From positions 1-9,440 of the forward strand of contig CAJWGH010000022.1 of assembly GCA_913031095.1 (NCBI GenBank): a stretch of DNA of 9,440 bases. The letters run 5' to 3'. Each line of letters opens with the position of its first letter. Within the stretch, counting starts at the first letter, position 1. Shown piece by piece: positions 6,136-9,440 of the stretch. The notes below the pieces were generated by a model. That model was not told where the DNA came from and did no database searches. It worked only from the letters and a program-made list of their open reading frames with translations. The stretch is from an uncultured Chloroflexota bacterium. Its GTDB lineage: Bacteria; Chloroflexota; Dehalococcoidia; UBA3495. Position numbers and translations under genes: made by a program.

Positions 6136-7326
6136 TTAGTTAACGGGCTTTTGGCCACTCATGCTTATCTGCAGCACGGTTGCTGATAACAACGTTACTA
6201 TCAGGCAGAAAAATCCTACTGTAGAGAAGCCACCTAAGGCAAGGACTGCCCCCCCCAAGGCCGCGCCTCCAACCCCACCCAACTGGTTGCTAGCCCCTAA
6301 CATTCCCACGGCGGTGGCTTGGGAACTCCCTGATATTTCGGCACTAATTGCCAAAAACGTGGGCCAACCGATGCTTATAAAAGTAACACCCACGAGCGCC
6401 ACGCCCACTGCCCCCCAGACGCTTATATCGACGGAGAAGAACAGCAACGCTGCCAGACCGCCGACGAGTGAGCACCCGGCCATCATCTGAGCGCGCAGTT
6501 TCATCGCCGCCACGGAACCTGCCATGGTGCTTCCAATCACTACTCCAACCCCGACTATCGCCAAGGGGATCGCAGTATCGCCAACCCTCAGTCCATGTTC
6601 GCTGATTAGATAGGCGGGAAGGTAACCGGACGTAGCGTAAAAAGCCATACGCTGGAAAAAATTAGCGGTCCATGCTGACCGGAACAAGCTGATGCTGGCC
6701 ATCTGTTTGTAGCGGCTGATGAAGGAAAAATTCTGCGCTCCTGACCTTGGGATCTTAGGGTACCAAAGCCAATGAAGCGTTGAAGAGATCAAGAGTAGCG
6801 ATCCGATCACCAAGAATGGAACCCGCCATCCGCCGCCGCTGGCCATAAGGGCGACGAGTGGCACGCCAATCACACCCGACAAAGATGCAACTGCCATCAA
6901 ACGCCCAAACGCCTGGGCTCGGCGTGCCGGAGTCAGCACATCAGACACTGCCGCCATGCTGTTGGGTGGAATCATGCCGCCAGAGAGTCCTGTTACAACT
7001 CTTAAGGCGAGCAATACTCCAAAATTGGGAGCGAAACTCGATGCCAATACACTGATACCCAACAGACCAAGCCCTGCCACGGCAACCGGGCGCCTTCCAA
7101 ACGAATCAGAGATCGGACCCACTGATATAACGGAGATGGCCCAGGCAGCGAAGGTCGCGGCGGCCAATTGCCCGGCAGCAGCAACAGATATGTCGAACTC
7201 GTCTGATATATCAACCAAGAGTGGAGCCAACATGAGCTGCACACTCTGGGTTAAGAACATCGCCCCACCAGTGATTGTCAGGAACCTGACTTGCCATACA
7301 CCAGAAGAGTTGGTTATTTGTGCCAA
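6136..7326 (-). CDS. major facilitator superfamily transporter (12 TM, DHA1-like)
   Basis: A 396-aa inner-membrane secondary transporter. About 12 hydrophobic helices can be counted, six before and six after a central polar loop near PKIPRSGAQNFSFISRYKQ. MFS motif A is clear between helices 2 and 3 (GPISDSFGRR, 70-79), and helix 5 has a proline/glycine pattern (SGVIGVPLV) like motif C of proton-driven exporters. This resembles Bcr/CflA or AraJ-type drug/metabolite efflux, but related carriers import organic acids, so direction is uncertain. The called start is TTG (7324-7326), which lacks a good SD; an in-frame TAA 21 nt upstream limits extension. The ATG at 7260 (codon 23), preceded by GGTGGGG, is an alternative but would cut into helix 1. 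A run of eight G (coding strand; 6249-6256) lies in helix 11. The gene for the 102-aa protein follows after 26 bp. Confidence 0.88.
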   Translation of the reverse strand: MAQITNSSGVWQVRFLTITGGAMFLTQSVQLMLAPLLVDISDEFDISVAAAGQLAAATFAAWAISVISVGPISDSFGRRPVAVAGLGLLGISVLASSFAPNFGVLLALRVVTGLSGGMIPPNSMAAVSDVLTPARRAQAFGRLMAVASLSGVIGVPLVALMASGGGWRVPFLVIGSLLLISSTLHWLWYPKIPRSGAQNFSFISRYKQMASISLFRSAWTANFFQRMAFYATSGYLPAYLISEHGLRVGDTAIPLAIVGVGVVIGSTMAGSVAAMKLRAQMMAGCSLVGGLAALLFFSVDISVWGAVGVALVGVTFISIGWPTFLAISAEISGSSQATAVGMLGASNQLGGVGGAALGGAVLALGGFSTVGFFCLIVTLLSATVLQISMSGQKPVN

Positions 7327-7553
7327 TCGAGACCGACCGGAGAGTTAGCTGAAGTCGAGCTTGGAATCGATGTCAGCCGTTTAAGACGATTCATCGCTTA
7401 GAAGTTTAGCACCCGCGTTTATTTAACGGGACAGGCCTGAGGTTAGTCTAATCCGTTAGCACGAAGAAGAGGTACTCGAACGGAGAACCGGTCATTCCCA
7501 AATCAAAATGAGATGAGCCCGACAGACTTGGGTTGAATCCGCTGGTGTGTGGG
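7327..7553. other. intergenic region between transporter and tRNA-Ala
   Basis: I see no gene here. The only promoter-like element for the transporter is a weak extended -10 on the minus strand, TGC-TAAACT (TAAACT at 7408-7403), without a matching -35. No T-tailed hairpin that would end the tRNA transcript is evident. The 16-base stretch at 7466-7481 repeats words found in the tRNA: GAAGAGGTAC inverted and ACTCGAAC direct. Confidence 0.4.
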
Positions 7554-7629
7554 TGGTGGAGCTGCGGGGACTCGAACCCCGTACCTCTTCAATGCCATTG
7601 AAGCGCTCTCCCAGATGAGCTACAGCCCC
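7554..7629 (-). tRNA. tRNA-Ala (anticodon GGC), CCA encoded
   Basis: Reading the minus strand from 7629, a complete 73-nt cloverleaf plus encoded CCA is present. The acceptor stem is GGGGCTG/CAGCTCC and contains the G3-U70 pair that defines alanine tRNAs. The D-stem is GCTC/GAGC, the anticodon stem CTTCA/TGAAG with loop ATGGCAT, and the T-stem CGGGG/CCCCG with loop TTCGAGT. Discriminator is A73. Anticodon GGC (7596-7594) reads GCC, and GCU less well. Mature 3' CCA is encoded at 7556-7554. No intron. It stands alone between two minus-strand units; no integrase or attachment repeat accompanies it. Confidence 0.97.
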
Positions 7630-7678
7630 ACACGAGTCGGTAACGTTCAGCCGTCAGGCTGCTCGTTCGCCGCGGTAC

Positions 7679-7707
7679 AGCATAGCAAAACAGACTTGTA
7701 GGTACAA
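7679..7707 (-). promoter_or_regulatory. candidate promoter for tRNA-Ala
   Basis: Minus strand TTGTAC (7707-7702) then 17 nt then TATGCT (7684-7679); the -35 is poor (3 of 6) and the -10 fair (4 of 6). Transcription would start about 40 nt before the tRNA. The -35 lies inside the hairpin described next, so termination and initiation signals would overlap. Confidence 0.3.
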
Positions 7708-7719
7708 TGACCTACAGGT
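7694..7719. terminator. hairpin after the propeller genes, possible terminator
   Basis: TGTAGGT (7697-7703) and ACCTACA (7710-7716) form a perfect 7-bp stem with a 6-nt loop, starting about 7 bp past the stop of the PAL-like gene. Read on the minus strand it is followed, after a short interruption, by a T-rich stretch (CTGTTTTG). Read on the + strand the stem extends by a G-U pair and runs directly into TTTT. The stem is short and only moderately GC-rich, so it would be a weak intrinsic terminator. Confidence 0.38.
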
Positions 7720-7725
7720 TTTAAC

Positions 7726-8643
7726 CTAACTCTTAACGGAGTATTTGACGACGCGGCGGCCTTTGCCCCAATCGCCGGGTGTGACCACGTAGACGTCTTT
7801 GTGGGAGTCTACCCAGATACCATGGCAAGACCTGTAGCGCTCTTCGCCCCACTGGGCCAGACGCTCTCCGTCATGGTTCAGTACGCTGACCATCCCGCCG
7901 TTATGCTCTGGTATATAGACGATATCGTCCTCGTCGATGTACATCAGGGCCGGGCCGATCAGTTTTGTAGGCCAGGTCTTGATATGGTTTCCATCTTGAG
8001 TGAACACCTGGATACGGTCGTTCTCTCTGTCCGAGACCAGTACCTGTCCCTGTTTGTCGATCCAAACGCCGTGGGGCAGGTTGAACTGACCGTCGGCAGA
8101 GCCGGGATCGCCCCATGACATGATGTGTTCGCCACTGGAAGTGAACTTATGAACCCGGGCATTAGCATAGCCGTCGGCAATGAATATCTCGCCTTCGTCG
8201 TTGACCGCGATGCCAGCTGGCATGTTGAAGGGACCGCCGCTGTGGGTAACGCTGGACCAGGTAGTGGAACTGTAGTCATCAAACGCGACTCCAGTGTCGG
8301 AACGGAAGCCTTCCTCACCGATAGTCATCAGAAGCTCGCCCTCGGTGGTGAACTTGAATATCTGGTGTTTATTGCGGTCTACCAACCAAACATTGTCATC
8401 TTTGTCCAGATATATGGCATGGGCGAAGGAGATGAGTCCAGCACCCCATGACGAAATGAAATTCCCATCTTTGTCAAATATACAGACTGGATGCTCAGAA
8501 TCGCGGTTGAAGCAGTAGACACGGTCTTTCGAATCGCCGTATACGGCAGCCGCTGGCATCTCCCAACCTTCGGGCAGTTTGGCCCAATCTTCGTCTACTT
8601 CATAGGTGTATCTGCCGGACCCTACGGTACCTGTTGCTGCCAT
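7726..8643 (-). CDS. NHL-repeat beta-propeller, peptidyl-alpha-hydroxyglycine amidating lyase (PAL)-like
   Basis: A 305-aa six-bladed NHL propeller without signal peptide, hence cytoplasmic. Blades begin near residues 31, 74, 142, 190, 232 and 274, each with the h-h-D-x-x-G-x-h-h-h-x-D pattern. Residues matching the catalytic set of rat PAL are visible: R47 (CFNRDS), Y159 (ADGYANARV), and the three zinc histidines H75 (FAHAIYLD), H191 (LPHGVWID) and H274 (SCHGIWVD). PAL itself splits alpha-hydroxyglycine peptides to amides and glyoxylate; bacterial homologues lack the monooxygenase partner and their reactions are mostly unknown. The start is ATG 8641-8643, chosen because AGGAG (8655-8651) is 7 nt upstream. 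A longer frame reaching 8766 would add 41 uncharacteristic residues and overlap the upstream gene. It follows the SMP-30-like gene by 25 bp and is probably co-transcribed. Alternative: a structural NHL protein with no catalysis. Confidence 0.85.
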   Translation of the reverse strand: MAATGTVGSGRYTYEVDEDWAKLPEGWEMPAAAVYGDSKDRVYCFNRDSEHPVCIFDKDGNFISSWGAGLISFAHAIYLDKDDNVWLVDRNKHQIFKFTTEGELLMTIGEEGFRSDTGVAFDDYSSTTWSSVTHSGGPFNMPAGIAVNDEGEIFIADGYANARVHKFTSSGEHIMSWGDPGSADGQFNLPHGVWIDKQGQVLVSDRENDRIQVFTQDGNHIKTWPTKLIGPALMYIDEDDIVYIPEHNGGMVSVLNHDGERLAQWGEERYRSCHGIWVDSHKDVYVVTPGDWGKGRRVVKYSVKS

Positions 8644-8650
8644 GATCTTT

Positions 8651-8655
8651 CTCCT
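8651..8655 (-). promoter_or_regulatory. ribosome binding site deciding the PAL-like start
   Basis: AGGAG on the minus strand, 7 nt before the ATG at 8643 and inside the 25-bp gap after the upstream stop. It rules in favour of the 305-aa product over a 346-aa extension. Confidence 0.75.
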
Positions 8656-8668
8656 TGTAGTAGCTGGC

Positions 8669-9440
8669 TCAGAACGGGCTGATGCCCGGGGTTTTGACCC
8701 TGAAGCTATAAAGGGACACACCAGGAGTTGTGTACACGGTGCGGAAATCCGAATCGCCAAAAGCAATGTTCCTGGGAACCTCCGGCCCTCTTATAACGCC
8801 CAGGTGAGCTCCTTCGGGTTCAAACACCCAGATGCCGCCGGAACCGGTGCAGAAAATACGGCCCAAGGTATCAACTTTCATGCCATCGGGCACGCCTTCC
8901 TCCGCGGAAGCCATACTGGCGAACACTCGGTTATTGGTCAGTGTGCCGTCGGCCGCCACGTCGAAAGCCCTGATCTTTCGGTGTTCGCAGACCACTCCTT
9001 TTTCTGCCTCTTCGAAACAAACTTGACTTTCCCGGCTGATGGCCACGTAGAGGACTGATTCATCAGGCGAGAATGCCAGGCCATTTGGGTACTCACAACC
9101 GTTTGTTGCGACAGATATCTCGCCGTCGGGAGTGATTTTAAACACACCAGCAAAGTCGTATTCCCGTTCGGATTCGGGCACGCGTAACGACGGGTCTGTG
9201 AAGTATATCGTACCGTCCGAACGACAGATCACGTCATTCGGTTTGTGAAAACGTTTGCCCTCCCAGCGCTCGGCGATGGTCGTCACAGTGCCGTCAAGGT
9301 CCATGCGCGTTACGCGTCGGTGGTCGGCTCCTTCACACATTAGCAAACCGCCTTGGCGGTCGAAGCTACATCCGTTTCCCTCGCCGGTACCCTCTCGGAC
9401 CACGCTTACCCCAGAAGTAGAAGACCAGCGTTGTAATCGA
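8669..9440 (-). CDS. SMP-30/gluconolactonase/LRE-family beta-propeller, 5' end outside window
   Basis: A calcium/zinc-dependent six-bladed propeller of the SMP-30 family, which hydrolyses sugar lactones and related esters. The frame remains open to the window edge: upstream of a GTG at 9401-9403 it continues as RLQRWSSTSGVSV, the normal first blade. That GTG is therefore internal, and roughly 20-50 residues including the first metal glutamate (E-G-P motif) are missing. Visible signatures are: NGCSFDRQGGLLMCEG; the HKPNDV substrate loop; TIYFTDP; YPNGLAFSPDE with the metal asparagine; and PDGMKVDTLGRI with the metal aspartate. The protein ends in TPGISPF with TGA at 8669-8671. It is followed after 25 bp by the PAL-like propeller gene, suggesting a shared transcript. 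The metal and lactone residues that can be seen are intact, so an active lactonase is likely; the substrate is not readable. Confidence 0.88.
   Translation of the reverse strand, partial: RLQRWSSTSGVSVVREGTGEGNGCSFDRQGGLLMCEGADHRRVTRMDLDGTVTTIAERWEGKRFHKPNDVICRSDGTIYFTDPSLRVPESEREYDFAGVFKITPDGEISVATNGCEYPNGLAFSPDESVLYVAISRESQVCFEEAEKGVVCEHRKIRAFDVAADGTLTNNRVFASMASAEEGVPDGMKVDTLGRIFCTGSGGIWVFEPEGAHLGVIRGPEVPRNIAFGDSDFRTVYTTPGVSLYSFRVKTPGISPF

Noticed and set aside
6956..7348. A 130-codon open frame on the + strand
   Set aside because: It mirrors the transporter coding sequence; the proline/alanine-rich product is typical of the antisense of a membrane protein.
7554..7629. tRNA-Ala as an attachment site for a mobile element
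   Set aside because: No integrase, no second copy of the tRNA 3' end and no change in gene character next to it.
7649..7662. CAGCC-GTCA-GGCTG hairpin upstream of the tRNA
   Set aside because: A 5-bp stem with no T-tract and no conserved context; could be chance or part of the tRNA leader.
7959..8318. A 119-codon minus-strand frame inside the PAL-like gene
   Set aside because: It is an out-of-frame shadow on the same strand, with no ribosome site and low-complexity composition.
8644..8766. A 41-residue N-terminal extension of the PAL-like protein
   Set aside because: It overlaps the upstream SMP-30-like coding end, has no NHL character, and the ATG at 8643 has a clear AGGAG at the right spacing.
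8606..9058. A 150-codon open frame on the + strand
   Set aside because: It is antisense to the PAL-like and SMP-30-like genes, whose motifs are unmistakable, and its translation shows no recognisable domain.
9401..9403. GTG as the start of the SMP-30-like gene
   Set aside because: The frame stays open to the window edge with good family similarity (RLQRW...), so this GTG is internal and the gene is cut by the window.
1..9440. CRISPR array, insertion sequence or defence system
   Set aside because: No regularly spaced repeats, transposase, terminal inverted repeats or known defence domains were seen.

Overview
The window reads as a compact bacterial chromosome segment of roughly 50-55% GC by eye. 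Genes are closely packed with short gaps, several starts use TTG, and Shine-Dalgarno sites are mostly clear. The content combines an HpaB-type flavin monooxygenase, a nitroreductase, an M19 dipeptidase, a single-barrel MetE-like protein, a crotonase, two beta-propeller enzymes and an MFS transporter. That mix resembles the catabolic inventories of marine Chloroflexota (SAR202-type Dehalococcoidia). This assignment is inference from gene content only; no marker gene is present.

Layout. On the + strand, 73-2174 holds a two-gene unit: an FMN nitroreductase-fold enzyme, then, 26 bp later, an HpaB/phenol-hydroxylase-family monooxygenase. Its stop codon overlaps by 4 bp the stop of a convergent zinc-ribbon gene (2171-2608, minus). 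All remaining genes lie on the minus strand. From 5722 down to 2732, an M19 dipeptidase, a MetE-like zinc methyltransferase and a crotonase form a tightly coupled operon (TAATG stop/start junction, then a 20-bp overlap). A good sigma70-type promoter lies just upstream at 5762-5790. Above it are a 102-aa protein of unknown function (5801-6109) and a 12-helix MFS transporter (6136-7326). A complete tRNA-Ala(GGC) with an encoded CCA end lies at 7554-7629. From 7726 to the window edge are two adjacent beta-propeller genes: a PAL-like NHL protein, and an SMP-30/gluconolactonase-like protein whose 5' end is cut off by the window.

How the genes may work together. The + strand pair suits oxidation of a phenolic or other aromatic compound. 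The dipeptidase/MetE-like/crotonase operon suggests uptake-linked breakdown of an amide-like or acyl compound with a methyl- or thiol-transfer step and an acyl-CoA step. The MFS transporter could move substrate or product. The propeller pair suggests lactone hydrolysis plus a second metal-dependent lyase or hydrolase. None of these substrates can be read from the sequence. I see no phage, transposon, CRISPR, toxin-antitoxin or defence genes, and no clearly new system. The best leads are the coupled three-gene operon, the PAL-like propeller with an apparently complete active site, the crotonase lacking both hydratase glutamates, and the 102-aa orphan.
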